Source: Ulota crispa (taxonomy: Eukaryota > Streptophyta > Bryopsida > Orthotrichales > Orthotrichaceae). Taken from it: a stretch of 64,000 nucleotides of DNA. The translations under genes and the position numbers were made by a program. Below the pieces are notes generated by a model, which saw nothing but the letters and a program-made list of their open reading frames with translations, had not been told where the DNA came from and did no database searches. Of the stretch, positions 1 to 10,732 are shown in pieces; the first letter of the stretch is position 1, and each line of letters starts with the position of its first letter. The stretch lies in assembly GCA_963920765.1 (NCBI GenBank), contig OY987244.1, positions 26,082,358 through 26,146,357 of the forward strand. The letters run 5' to 3'.

Positions 1-317
1 AACTTGCTCAAAGTGTGAAAATTTGAGGTACAAGGCAGTAAGCATAGTTGTTACTTTGACTGAACATTGGACAGCACAGGCAGACGCACAAAACAGACAA
101 TATGGATGGATTTGTTTGTCTTCTCTTGTGTTTTTAGGATAGCTTTTGGTTTTCTGACTTGAAAAGGGAAAAAACAAATCACTATATTTTATTTTTATTA
201 AGTGATATGGTTTCAAATTCACTTACAGACTTCAAATTGGCAAAAACAAGTGTCACTAGCATGTATGAAAGAAATTTTCTTTATCATTTTTTATCATTTA
301 TGAAGTCAACTATGAGT
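1..317. repeat. Left flank copy of a locally duplicated repeat
   Basis: This stretch, together with 595 to about 650, is a diverged copy of 3500-3850. Shared blocks include the phrase around GTTGTTACTT, the CAGACGCA/CGGACGCA block, and the block from AGCATGTATGAA through ATCATTTTTTATCA to CAACTATGAG. A transposon splits this copy, whereas the copy at 3.5-3.85 kb is unbroken. I see no gene here; the 94-codon open frame on the plus strand runs into the transposon and has no family features. Confidence 0.6.
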
Positions 318-594
318 AACATTATATTTGTTAAATTGGGAAAAACAGAGGTATCATTTTGTACTCCACCTTACACCCAAAAATTTACCTTAAATCCAAA
401 AAGTTACCTTAAACCATATTTGAAGGTATTAGATTTAGTTTGAGCCATTAAGATTTTTTCTCTCGCAAATTCCTCCTCTTAGGTGAGGACACGCGTGTCA
501 TAAAAAACACTGCGAGCTTAATTTTAGGTGATCACCTAAAATCTTCAGAAATCCCAAAATGTACTACTTTCCCCAATTTAACGAATATGATGTT
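318..594 (+). mobile_element. AACACC-end MITE, 277 bp, 4-bp target duplication GAGT
   Basis: The first 23 bp and the inverted last 23 bp match at 21 positions, starting AACATTATATT and ending AATATGATGTT. GAGT lies directly on both sides (314-317 and 595-598). The related sequence near 3789 reads through the same site without the element, so the boundaries and the 4-bp duplication are supported by an empty site. Related copies lie at 43636-43903, 48169-48425 and 60147-60404. No coding capacity. The 4-bp, non-TTAA duplication does not let me name the superfamily. Confidence 0.85.
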
Positions 595-601
595 GAGTTG
601 A

Positions 602-2855
602 CTACATCAAACAGACCGTGAGCTCAGACACTCTGGGGGACATGGGGACGGACGGTCGGTCCAATGTGACAATATGGCTGTAAGGGAAGAATTGAAAGGT
701 GAAGAGAGGTTTGAATGGAAGATGCTTACTGTCTCGTGCGTAGCAGAACCAGAATACCAAGCCTGCTGCAAGCAGAGACAACACGCCACTGATCACTCCC
801 ACCACAATCCACCACCAAGCGGTGGAGTTGCTGGAGCTTGTTCCTGCAGCGCTGCTCCAAAGCCACGTGTTGGAATCCAAGATGTCACACACAACCAGGT
901 AATATCCACGGTCGTCGTTCAGCTTCAGAGCCCAGTTCACGGCGAGGTCGCCAACTGGAGTGCTGCTCCAGTATACCGTCCCGGCCGTTCCGTTGTTTTT
1001 CACTTGCAAGCGACCATTCGGCTGCAACACCAGCTGACAGCTATGGCGAGCTTGCGACGTGTTGGAAAGCCCCGGTGGTTCCCAGATCACCTGAATTAGA
1101 CAACCCCCCCAATTATATTACAACATAACACTTTTCTGAGCAAACGATGGGCATACAATGTCAGGCAAAATCTCAGAACAGGGAACACAACAAAGTGCCT
1201 TGCACACCGTTCACCCTGCAATGTACTCTGTCGTCGTGTGCACGTTGTAATGTTTTTTTCTACACTTTGAGGATTAAAGCTCTGTTCGCCTGGGCTAATT
1301 TTAGTTCAGGAAACATCTCTTTTTTGTGAAGAGGGCAGCCTAGTTTTTTTACCACCATAGCTGATAGCTCCCTTTGTGACCACGTTATATAGTACCCTGA
1401 TAATAATCTGCACGATTACCCGCCCAGTTTAATTTCCAACCCTCCCTGTGCCAGCAGGTTTATCAAAAGTAAATACAGGGCTGCCCTAGATTTTGCTCAC
1501 CAAAGTGGAGAAAAGGATTCTCGGCAAAGAACTAGATCATCCCATTTGAGAGTTGAGACGCGTTCACTCTGGAATTTGACTAATTTGAGACACGCATCTG
1601 AAAATTCAGATCTTTTCTAGTAACAGACTCGAGAGCTCTGGAGTTTCAGTTGCACAACAAATTACCATAATCATAGAAAGCACTTGTATAGCAATGACCA
1701 GGAGACTGAGGAGAGCAACTAAAACCGGCACTTGAAACCTCACTAAGAATATTGCAAGTAACTTGCGATGATAACCTAATATTAAAATTACATTAATGGT
1801 GTCAGTGGTAAAAATGCAATACAACGATAGGAGGAAGTCGTCTGAGGCATTCAATAGTTAGTAATGCTGTACTTAAGAACTAAGAGCAAGCAACCTGCTC
1901 AGGCCACTTGTGGAAAGTCCCTATTGTCGGTATTTAATTTCACATTATGGCACTCCAAAAGAAACGCCAAAATACTCAACTTGAGAAGGTTAGTGCAGCT
2001 GTACAAAAACGATAAATTTTAGTTTTTGACGGGAGATGGAGCCACTTGACCAAGTGCTTCATTTCAGGCCATTGGAAAAGTTTGCCGTGCTACCTGCTTC
2101 ACAGTGCTGTTCTCGGGCCAAATTTCCTGGAGTTTCAGAGTGCAGTCGGGTGAGAGGACGAGGTGCAGCCTCCCGCCGGACGATTCTAACCGGTGACCCT
2201 GATTGAGGAAGTAGTCGGCCGGCAAGAAAGGGAAGCCATTGAGGGAGATGCTCGGTTTCCACGCCGCCTTTGGTGGAAATGGGTAAGCCAAGTTGGGAGT
2301 TAAGCTGGTGGAAGCATTGGTCGAGACAGGATCTGGTGCAGGAGCAGCTCCGGGGACGATTGGGAGAAGTTCTGTAGGCATGAAAAGCTTTGAGGAGTCC
2401 GGTCCATACATGGTGAGCTTGCCGTCACTTCCGAGCACCACGAATCTATGCGTGCTGCTGTTGTCAAAGCCGTTGGACGCTGTTTCTGAAGCCCATATAG
2501 CCATAGTTGCTTCGGGGATGTCGGTACCGTTCCAATGGTAGACCACTAAGTTGCCGTCGAATTGTAAGTCGAGGTAGCAGTTCCAGTTCGTCGATGGACC
2601 TGTGGGCCAGCGGTCTTCAGTCCACTGAGTCCAGTTAGATTTGCTGAGTGCCGTTGGTCCCTTGTATGAGTAGAGAATGCAATCTGGCTGCATCACGAGG
2701 TAGACATCACCTGAAGCATTGAGGTACCAATTTGCCGGCAGCTTCATCCGGTCGACTGCGTTGGGCCCGGTTACCATCACGCTCACAGCCATGACCCCTC
2801 TTGGCATCAACGCGGCCATTGTTATGACAAGTGACACTACCACTTGATTAATCAT
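602..2855 (-). CDS. Bulb-type lectin domain single-pass membrane protein (no kinase)
   Basis: Two exons on the minus strand: 2855-2094 and 1090-602, joined in phase 0 at CAG|GTAGCA and CAG|GTGATC. The join completes a lectin-like strand reading VKQ-VIWEPPG. The product is about 416 aa. Residues 1-25 are a likely signal peptide, followed by two bulb-lectin (B_lectin) modules. One mannose-site motif QxDxNxVxY is intact, QFDGNLVVY at residues 98-106; the other sites (for example MQPDCILYSY and LSPDCTLKLQ) are degenerate. Residues about 346-371 form one hydrophobic helix, followed by a short tail. The family (G-type lectins) usually sits at the cell surface or is secreted and binds mannose-type sugars. 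Here there is no kinase domain, so this looks like a lectin-only membrane protein. The last ~20 residues overlap a repeat that flanks a transposon, and a donor-like AGTAAGC at 724-730 could end the exon earlier, so the C-terminus is uncertain. The upstream in-frame extension to 2930 lacks an ATG; 2855 is the first ATG. Confidence 0.8.
1606..1854 (-). other. Open frame inside the lectin gene intron, possible membrane segment
   Basis: Within the single lectin intron, the minus strand has 82 open codons with a hydrophobic run (VALLSLLVIAIQVLSMIMV) and a short polar tail before a stop. It lies on the sense strand of the host gene and could be an alternative terminal exon. However, I cannot find a convincing acceptor that joins it in frame to the lectin exon, and it matches no family I know. 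Treated as non-coding unless transcripts show otherwise. Confidence 0.15.
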
Positions 2856-3499
2856 CCTGCTCTGCTCGTCCTCCACTACGTCTTGCTTACTGTGGCTGAA
2901 GATTTTGTAGCTTGCAGAAGAAGCTAGCAATCATGAAAATTTCCAGCATGCTCTGCCGAAACACAGTCACTCTCCTAGTAAGGTATCTAGGCACAAGTTA
3001 GCTGAATCCCATTCATTTGACGTCGCAGAGCTGCAAACAGTTGTTACTTCACGATGCTTCCATCCTGCTAGCACCACCTCATGCTCCACTACGACGTCGT
3101 GTGCCAGCATCTAGATGTGAGTCAAAACTTAGAAACATGCACAAATTGACGAAGAGCCTACAGCACCTAGCAGCAAACCAGCGATTGAACAGCGAATCTC
3201 GTCCGAGAATTTCGTGCTGCACACCATCACCAGATTCATGTCAAGGTGCTGCAAAGGATTCAGATGTAACTCCTCACCAGGTATGAGGCATGGTGTCAAA
3301 GGAGCTACTCGAACGCTCAAATATTCGGAGAAGCCATTGATCGAGCCTGGTTCGAGTTGCTGGATGAATATCTAACGACTTGGACACCGGTGACATATTT
3401 AATAGAATTTGAACGATGAGCTTGCGTGTCTTGAGTCTGAACAAGAATATTGAGAAAATTGTGAATGTTTTGAAAGTGAGAATGAGTACAAGTACGAGT
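2856..3499. other. Upstream region of the lectin gene, no gene seen
   Basis: Moderately GC-rich, apparently unique sequence upstream of the minus-strand lectin ATG. It probably holds the promoter and 5' leader. I see no clear TATA box and no coding exon; the short open frames on both strands have no family features. Confidence 0.4.
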
Positions 3500-3850
3500 C
3501 AAACGTACAGACCATGGTTGTTACTTCTGGCAGGATTTGGCTGTCGTATAGCAGAGGCGGACGCATAAAATGGACAAAATGGACAGCAAAGACAGACATG
3601 CCTATCCTCTTGTGAGTGTTAGGGAATTTTTAGGATTTTGACTGAGAGGAAGACTTAAATTATGATTTTCCATTTTTACATGATATAAATTTAAATCCAC
3701 GTTTTGCCTTCATGTTGACAATAATATGTGTGATTAGCATGTATGAAGCAAGTTTTTTATATCATTTTTTATAAGTTAACTATGAGTTAACTACATTAGA
3801 AAGACCATGAGCTCAATTGGACACTCTAAGAGTACGGACACGTGCTTGTG
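3500..3850. repeat. Unbroken copy of the 1-317/595-650 repeat (natural empty site)
   Basis: Aligns by eye with the sequences on both sides of the MITE at 318-594. The key stretch near 3781-3800 reads CAACTATGAGT-type sequence straight into TAACTACATT, whereas the other copy has the 277-bp element between two GAGT copies. The duplication therefore predates the insertion. Confidence 0.65.
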
Positions 3851-4482
3851 CAAGAAAAATTATCTAAATTGACATGTCCAAATTGACTAAATGTGTCCAA
3901 AATGACAACAAAACGTCCGCAATGACAAAAAAATACCCAAACACTAGAAGGAAAAAGTGTCCTAAAATACTAGTCCACAACAACTGCAAATGTCCTTGAC
4001 AACTATACAAAAACTCAATTACAATTATCTAGGATATTTACAATTGTTTAAAACCAAGTGTTTATTGCACAATTTCTTCTAATGAAATCAACACGTCCAG
4101 ATCTACAAAAAAATAAAATAAAATAAAAAATCCAAATTGACAGTGTTCCTTGTAGTGAGCGAACAGAGGGGCGATCCAATGTGATGTCTGTACTACTACA
4201 CACTGACCCCAATTTGGACGAATTGTCAAGTTGGTGGTAATCCCATGCCGGAGTCGTCGATGCAAGCCACCAACGAGGCAGAAGACTAAAGAGTGGCGTA
4301 CCTTACCATGCAGACGACCAATGATTCTCCTCTGAATCCTGCACACAACAGTGCAACACTTCTAACTTTAGGTGCACTTTCGTGCATTTCTTTTTACTGA
4401 AATGAATGAGACCGCCCTCCCTTGAGAGCAGACCGGATGGTACACCGTGCTGTGGTTGGTTATATCGTAATAGCAACATCAA
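3851..4482. other. Non-coding, degenerate repeat-like DNA
   Basis: AT-rich sequence with several short phrases built on AATTGAC and AATGAC (3858-3935), then poly-A rich DNA and a somewhat GC-richer stretch at 4140-4300. No exon could be supported; the open frames on the minus strand lack conserved motifs. Confidence 0.4.
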
Positions 4483-4796
4483 GGGAATAAAATTTGATGG
4501 ATACCCCTGAAATTTGCTTAATTTTAATACTTTGATTCCCTGGTTTTTCAGACAGAAATTGCACAAATACCATTGACATAGATATTTTGCTTTTTCAATA
4601 CCATTGTTTTTAGATCTTGCAATGAATGTCTTAATGTTTGAAGTATAAGAACACACAAAAACTGAACCAGTCAATTGGAATTGCAAAACTACCGCTCCCT
4701 TGAGATGTAAAGGAAGGGTAGTTGTGCAATTTCTGGAAAATGAGTGGCATCTTAGACAAATATTGCAAATTTCAGGGGTATCCATCAAATTTTCCC
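4483..4796. mobile_element. Mutator-like MITE, 314 bp
   Basis: Terminal inverted repeats of about 32 bp start GGGAATAAAATTTGATGGAT and end ATCCATCAAATTTTCCC, with the shared phrase GGATACCCCTGAAATTTGC. Flanks AACATCAA and AATATCAA (one mismatch) look like an aged 8-9 bp target duplication. The ends belong to the same family as the larger element at 32195-33307, which has a perfect 9-bp duplication. No coding capacity. Confidence 0.65.
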
Positions 4797-5368
4797 AATA
4801 TCAAACACTTGTTTTATTTTACCGACTGTTTGAAAGATTGAGATTTCGACTCGCCAGGCTTTGCACGACTCTCCAGGCTTTGTGGGCTCGTGGCCCCTCT
4901 GTTACTGAAGTGCAGCTTGCTATCATATGCACTGGTCAGACTCCGATTGTCAGCCTGATTCAGTTGTCTAGATTCCTCGTCTATCCCTGGATATTTCAAG
5001 AGGTTAAAGTGTTAAACCAGTTGTAAGATGATCTTGTCATATTTATCCAAGTATGAATTCTTCATTTTTTAAAGTCTAGACAAAACAAGGCAAAATGATA
5101 TGAGATCTCCCAGTGATTTTGCAAAATAAAAATAAAAAATCTTGTTTTTAGAGAAACAACTGAACATGGCATAGTCAAGTGGCATTATCAACCTTAAGGT
5201 TTTCAAGTTGTGTAAAATCTGACCCGACTATTTGGAGTGACTATTCAATTATTTTCCTTTATAATAGCATATGTTCTGCACTTCTACCACCTGTCAGAAA
5301 AAATTTCATCTTGACGTTCGTTGTGCAGACGGTTGACGTTCGTTGTGCAGACGGGACCATGAAGTTTA
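4797..5368. other. Non-coding stretch with a perfect 22-bp tandem duplication
   Basis: Nothing coding is seen. At 5311-5354 a 22-bp unit beginning TTGACGTTCG and ending GCAGACGG is present twice in tandem without a mismatch, just upstream of the foldback element at 5369. Confidence 0.5.
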
Positions 5369-5596
5369 AGGTAGTGTGCTCTAATTCGGTATGGTGCTCT
5401 AATTAGTGCATTTTTAGGAATGGCAGACATTTTTCCTTCAAATATCTATTATTGTTATTGATTACTAAGGTGGGTTTAGCAAGTAATCTTACTTGATAAG
5501 CATCAATGACAGCAATAGATATTTGAAGGAAGAATGTCAACCATTCCTAAAAGTGCACCAAACTAGAGCACCATACCGAATTAGAGCACACTACCT
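5369..5596. mobile_element. AGGTAGG-family foldback element, 228 bp
   Basis: Almost the whole element is an inverted repeat: left arm AGGTAGTGTGCTCTAATTCG, right arm closing with GAGCACACTACCT. A TA precedes it and a TG (decayed TA) follows it. The inner arm AAATATCTAT, with ATAGATATTTGAAGG on the other side, is shared with the relative at 47777-47983. Short size, TA target and hairpin structure fit a Tc1/mariner-type MITE. Confidence 0.75.
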
Positions 5597-5695
5597 TGCA
5601 CTAGTTGGGTTCAAGAGCATTATACAACAAAGAACTTTTTGTAGGCAGTTTCTTGCCAATCTAGGATATGTTCACAATTGATGTTAAAAGTGGTA

Positions 5696-6251
5696 CTCCC
5701 TTTGTCCCATTATAAAGCTCCAAAAAACTTCTCCATGAGGGATTAACTTTATTTTTAGTCATTATGCTAGTGACAAATGCATTTTAGAATCAACATACCA
5801 CCTACCAAATATCTGTAAAATCTCAAATTTTTATGTTGCCATTAAGTACCATATTTGTGCATAGTTTGTGAAAGCTGCCGGCTCCTCATTATTCTGGTCT
5901 TTGTACTAATGACACATGTGTTCTAGAATCAATAAGCCATCTACCAAATGTGTGCAAAATCTCTAGTTTTGAATTTTTGATGTTGCCATTTAGGCACCCA
6001 AATTCCGTGCAAAAAAGTACCATCTTTGTACATGTTGCTAGCTCCTCATTATTGATGATTTAAAAATTAGTAGCAACAATGGTACCTTATATGGGCAAGA
6101 CCAAGCTTGTTAGGAGAGGAATACTAACTTGCCCCCACAAGATCATTGGACATGACAAACACTTTCTCAGCAATTGAAATTAGCAAAAGGGAGCTTTTTA
6201 GTGCGACAAGAACTAAGCCTAATTTGAAACTTTATATTGGGACAAAGGAAG
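5696..6251. mobile_element. Stowaway-like MITE, 556 bp, TA target
   Basis: Ends are CTCCCTTTGTCCCA and the inverse TGGGACAAAGGAAG, each flanked by TA. The interior contains the block around GTGACACATGTGTTCTAGAATCAAT twice (about 5766-5870 and 5908-6010), as in the copy at 12142. Other copies are at 13776, 14436 and 23466. The ends resemble the plant Stowaway consensus CTCCCTCCGT. Confidence 0.85.
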
Positions 6252-6786
6252 TAATAGCTAAAGAAAATTAGATGCATTTGGACACACCTTTAGAGTGCAT
6301 TCATATTGCTAATACCCCTCCTAACACCAAGTGTGAACATATCTTAAATACATTAACACTGGCTATGAAATACTAAAAAATAGTGTGGAAAATGGATAAA
6401 TTTGTCAAATCTCTTCCAAAGAAACACCAAGTGTGCCAAATTCTGGATGAAGCTTACAGTATCAGCAGACTGTCAGAAGATTTTATGGAAAACCGTGCAC
6501 ACATGGATGATTGTATTTGTTTTTTCCTTACCTGCAACGCGCTCTTGGGTGCATGTCTTTTGACTAACGCAAAAACATACAAATTAAAAGAAACCTGCAG
6601 TAGTAGTGTGACTTTCAGTGAGGTAGGTGTTTTTGATACAAGAGCCAAACTATTTGAGATCAAAATTGTATCGATATGTGTGAGTTTTCATTGCAATTTC
6701 AAGATCAGTTGGAGTATGAAACTCGCCCCACTTGCAAATAAGTCCAACCAAGTACTATGTTAGATGAATAAATAAGTATCTAGCCG
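6252..6786. repeat. Dispersed repeat remnant, no gene
   Basis: Contains a 126-codon open frame starting at 6383, but its first part (AAATGGATAAATTTGTCAAAT and following) recurs in diverged form near 42090-42180, 47280-47390, 49725-49860 and 56450-56560. It is therefore a repeat, not a conserved exon. I cannot assign a family. Confidence 0.45.
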
Positions 6787-6936
6787 AACACCATATTAAG
6801 TAAAGGGGGAAAAATGCAATTTTGGGACTTCTGGATTTTGTGTTTTTTTGAAGAAGATTCACTAAATGCACTTTAAAAACATTAAATTCAAAAGTCCTAA
6901 AATTGCATCATTTCCTAATTTACTTAATATGACTGC
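6787..6936. mobile_element. Short foldback relative of the AACACC elements
   Basis: Starts AACACCATATTAAGTAAAGG and closes with the inverse TTTACTTAATATG. The arms include AATTTTGGGACTT on one side and AAGTCCTAAAATT on the other. The last bases of the right end have decayed, so the boundary is approximate. Closest relative: the foldback at 40863-41107. Confidence 0.55.
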
Positions 6937-6959
6937 AAGAGTCCATTTAATGGTTTTAA

Positions 6960-7860
6960 CCCCTAAATACTTGAGGCACCAAATTTGGGTGTTTGAGAAA
7001 TTTTGAGACCTTGATAAAAGTAGAGGTTAGACAATTAATTAACTTTTTTTGGAGAGGTTGTAGTGTCTAAAGTTAGCTTCAGTGTTCAATTTGGAATTCT
7101 TCCATACCACATTCCAATTATTTTTGGTGGAAACTAAATTGCAAGTATGTTTCTTGAGCATAAAAAAGTGTGATGCATGAATAGTCTCACTAAAGAGCCT
7201 ATGACAAGTTACCACATTGGAAAAATGGGTAGCAAGTTGAGAATAAAGTCAAGATCTTCCTTGAACAATCTCTTGGGCAGTGATGGCTCTTTTACTAAAA
7301 ATTTATCATCTCACAAATTCTAAATGTGTTTTTGTGATTTTTTGGCTTGGAGTGTTTTTGTTACACAAATTAGAACTCATTCACCACTAAATTCTTTTTC
7401 ATTTATAATGACCTTTGGTCAATAATTGGAGTTAAAAAACTTATTTGTACTAGGTGGTAGCTCTTTGAATGTTTCATTGTAGGCTCATTTGTGAAATTGT
7501 AATCATGGATTTGGAAGGGGATTCATTAGTTTTGAAGTAACAACAACAAATACTACATCATCATAAGTGATTATTTTTCAATTTTGTACACAAAAGTTGT
7601 CGTTTTGCATAACAATTTTTGGACAACTCCAAAAAAAAATAGAAAATTTTATACTCATCCACATTCAATCACCAATATCTTAACATGTGTATAGCTTTTT
7701 TTTAAACAAATCTTTTGACAACATCATCTAAAAGCCTTGAAGTTCAAAATCCTACAATCACAATTTTGTTTCAATGCTTAGTAAGGATCTTACAACTACT
7801 GTTCAAATACTTCTAAAATGCTTTCTTGAACTAAGAAAAATACCCTCAAGCATTTAGGGG
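6960..7860. mobile_element. TTAA-flanked CCCCTAAA-end element, 901 bp
   Basis: TTAA (6956-6959) is followed by CCCTAAATACTTGAGG; the right end CCTCAAGCATTTAGGGG runs into TTAA at 7861-7864. No transposase frame is visible. TTAA targets with CCC-starting ends are the signature of piggyBac-type (or Kolobok-type) transposons, so this is a non-autonomous member by that criterion. Confidence 0.75.
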
Positions 7861-7864
7861 TTAA

Positions 7865-8093
7865 CCCCTGAGCGCCTAGTCAACATTATACTATCAATGG
7901 GCCCACAAACTTTATCTCACTTTTTCTCTCAATCCGTATGGTGAAAATAGTCATGGTTGGTCCCCATCAGCAAAGAAGGTAGTCCTTTTTCAAATCTTGC
8001 AATCACTTTTTTTGGATGTAATTTTTCAAGCTGTGGTGGCCATAAAACCCCCCATTTTCTCCTAAATCCTAAAATAACTCTAGCGCTCAAGGG
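7865..8093. mobile_element. TTAA-flanked element, 229 bp, abutting the previous one
   Basis: Begins CCCCTGAGCGCCTAG directly after the TTAA at 7861-7864 and ends CTAGCGCTCAAGGG before TTAA at 8094-8097. The single TTAA between 7860 and 7865 serves as right flank of one element and left flank of the other, as expected when a second element enters the flanking TTAA of the first. Confidence 0.75.
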
Positions 8094-9305
8094 TTAAGGA
8101 ATGGGATTATGCCACTTTGTTTTTCCTGCTATTGTTCAACATTTACCCTAGGGATTGTGAGATTTAAAGTAGGACTTATGGGAGAATTGTAAATGCGTAA
8201 TGGAGCAAGGCACGGTCAAGTTTAAAGTATTGTTCAAGGAGCTACGCTACAATACGGGTAGTCACACCTTTTCCAAGACTAAAATTTCTATGAAAAATGA
8301 GAAGTTGTGAAGTGAAGAATGTGAAGTTGTGGAGTGGAAATAGGAGCTAATGGGAGTACTTCTCCATGAAGGTGATGGTGTGATTTTTTTTTGTTTTCAA
8401 TGGAGAATGGAGATGGGTTTACCTTGAATATGGTGATGTGGTAAGAAAGCAAGTTGCATTCACACACTCAATCAAGGTCTCCAACTACAAAGAGGGTGAA
8501 AGCAAGATGAACAAGATGAACAAGAGACATGTATTGATAAAAACTTCACATGCTAAAACTTCTTCACGCCCATTCTTCTCTTATGGAGGTGCAGAAAAAA
8601 ATTCTCAATCTTTCACAGAATGAGACCTTCACATATCAAGGAGAGAGTGCCACATCCTCATGCTTTGATCCTTTGAAGATTGAGAATGGGGGAAGAAGGT
8701 ATGACTACCCCTAATGGTTCTACCCAGCGCTGGCTCAGGCTTGTATTTTTCAAATAAGGTCCTTCCTCAAAACTCCTCATAGGTATATTTTATCAACACA
8801 AAATCTCTTTCCCTTTGGTCCTAATAGAAGTTTTTCTTTTCCTATTACATGGACTTCCAAGCAATAAGCTGCCACTTCATTGTCTATCTTCTAAATTTTT
8901 AGGAAACCTTTTAAATTTAAAACCAAATCTACCTCCTAGGATAACCAAGTGCTATTAAACAGAAAGAGGTTGTAGAAGCTGGCCTACAATGAAAGGAAAT
9001 TTCATCAATGCATTCCAAAACTGTACAAAGGGACTCGAACTTTGAGAGAGAAGTGAATAGCATTGTGCCCAATCAACCTGCGTATCGTGGAGAGATCTAA
9101 CACCCCCGAGAGCAACCAGTCACACAAACCAGGGCGTATAAAAAGCAATCTTACCTGGAAAATCTTGTCAAAGTAATGCTTACTAAAGGAAGGTCCAACG
9201 TTCGATTCTGTGCATCAAAATTGAATTGACAAAACCATATGCCAAGGCTCAGAAGATCCATGGCACTGTAGATTTTGCATGTTTGAGCTGCGCTGCACGT
9301 TAATG
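8094..9305. other. No gene or clear element seen
   Basis: AT-rich DNA downstream of the RBL14-like gene. The part just below 9305 should hold that gene's 3' UTR. A 61-codon open frame at 8438 has no family features. Confidence 0.4.
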
Positions 9306-10732
9306 CTATCCATTAAAGCGGGACAAGCGAGCCTGTCTTAGCTCTTCTCTTGACATTGGAGATGAAGATCTGCGTCTCCTGCTTGGCATTGGTGGAGCTG
9401 ACGGAGATAAATCGTCTGCATCACGAAGTGTGCCACACATTTCACAGACTTCTGCAGACGAGCCATTATCATAAGTACAGCTCCGGCAAGTCCACACGTT
9501 CAGTTCATTGCGTTGTCCTCGATTGCTTCTTGAGCGAGTATCTCCTCTGGATCCCAAAGTTCCTCGGCCGAATGTACGACCCCTAAATCCCCACAAGCGC
9601 CTCAGAGGCCACGACAACACTCCAAAAATCCTTGTAAAATTGAGGCTGCCAGAAACATTCATGTAGATCACCCCTGCCAAAATGCCACACAGGTGACCAA
9701 GAAAGGAGGTTCCAGGAACGAACATCTGAATGACCAGAAGCTCCACCCAAGCAGCGTACCGAGAGGGCACGAGAATTCCATAGACATTTGTGTGGCTCGG
9801 AGAATTGTAATTCAGCACCACCTTCAACGCAAACAAAACACCCGAGAATCCCACAGAACAGTCCGAGTAAAATGACGTTGGAGAATCTGCCCTAACTGCG
9901 AGCAGGGAGGACGACGCCACTACAAGGCTTTGAGAGAGACCGAGTAGTACAGCTACCATAGTCGCGAACTTTTGGCTTCCCATAGCTCCCTCCAATTGGA
10001 CGCCTTTCCACATCAACGACGTCATGTTGTAGATGAGATGCGTTTCGTCCACATGATAAAACGCCGATAGCCAGAGCCGCTTCAAGTCCCAATCCTGCAT
10101 ACAAGTCATTCAAAACATGATCAAAGAGTTCGAAAACTCCGACTTCTGGTATCAACGGCACTGGTCGTAGTTTCGGTAGAAGTAACTGATAAGCTCCACA
10201 ATTGAATGCGACACGTCGAAATCTTCTTACAAATTAAACATGCATGGAAGCCACATCGGAAAGGCCACGAGCATTCGCGGATGCCAATTCAAAATTGCAT
10301 AAAGACCTTCATACAGAGTGATACATAATCCGGTCTGAAAATAGTCCAGCTCTGTACACGAAGTGATCTCTCCAAAGCTCAATACTGATATTTTTTACAC
10401 AATCAAACTTCTACACTTAAAGTGACGGGAAGAGTATCGTCCACGTTGGTGAGTGTTTCTGAAAAACGGAGACACAAAACTTAATGGACGACGGCGACAA
10501 GAGACTCTTCACGCACCTTGAGAACAAGATTTGGATTTAGGCAGACTTCAGATAAAGTAGGAAGTATGGCATCGAACTTCCCAGGCCGCAAGTGAATGAA
10601 CGTCTGCGCAGCTATGAGCGCCGTCGTCACCGGAGGCTTCCTTGGCAATTGCACGAACTTCGTCGCGGCTTGGACCGCCAACATGTACAACATGCCATTT
10701 CCTTGGACTCGTGCTCTTCCTCCTCTCCACAT
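9306..10732 (-). CDS. RBL14: RBL14-like rhomboid protease with RanBP2 zinc finger
   Basis: Two minus-strand exons, 10732-10517 and 10094-9306, joined in phase 0 (AAG|GTGCGT, CAG|GATTGG); 334 aa. The join reads NLVLK-DWDLKRLWLSAFYH, as in plant RBL14 and animal RHBDD1 proteins. Visible features: HxxxN-type segment H91-N95 (HLIYN); catalytic serine S156 in GFSG; catalytic histidine H206 in SFLGHLCGILAG; then a Gly/Arg-rich linker and one RanBP2 zinc finger (W273, C275, C278, C289, C292); then an Arg/Ser-rich tail ending SREELRQARLSRF. The family cleaves membrane proteins within the bilayer, and its RHBDD1 relatives act in ER quality control. All key residues are present, so an active enzyme is likely. 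The zinc finger suggests ubiquitin or protein binding (inference). The first ATG in frame is at 10732; the open frame before it starts without ATG. Divergent with the V-ATPase G gene. Confidence 0.92.

Noticed and set aside
674-1099. 141-codon plus-strand frame opposite lectin exon 2
   Set aside because: Antisense shadow; the minus strand encodes lectin strands, a membrane helix and a clean splice site.
4303-5026. Overlapping 161- and 108-codon frames on opposite strands
   Set aside because: They run across a Mutator-like MITE (4483-4796), so the frames are by-products of repeat sequence.
6383-6763. 126-codon plus-strand frame as a gene
   Set aside because: Its opening sequence recurs, diverged, at several places in the window (about 42.1, 47.3, 49.7 and 56.5 kb), and it has no conserved domain; repeat-derived.
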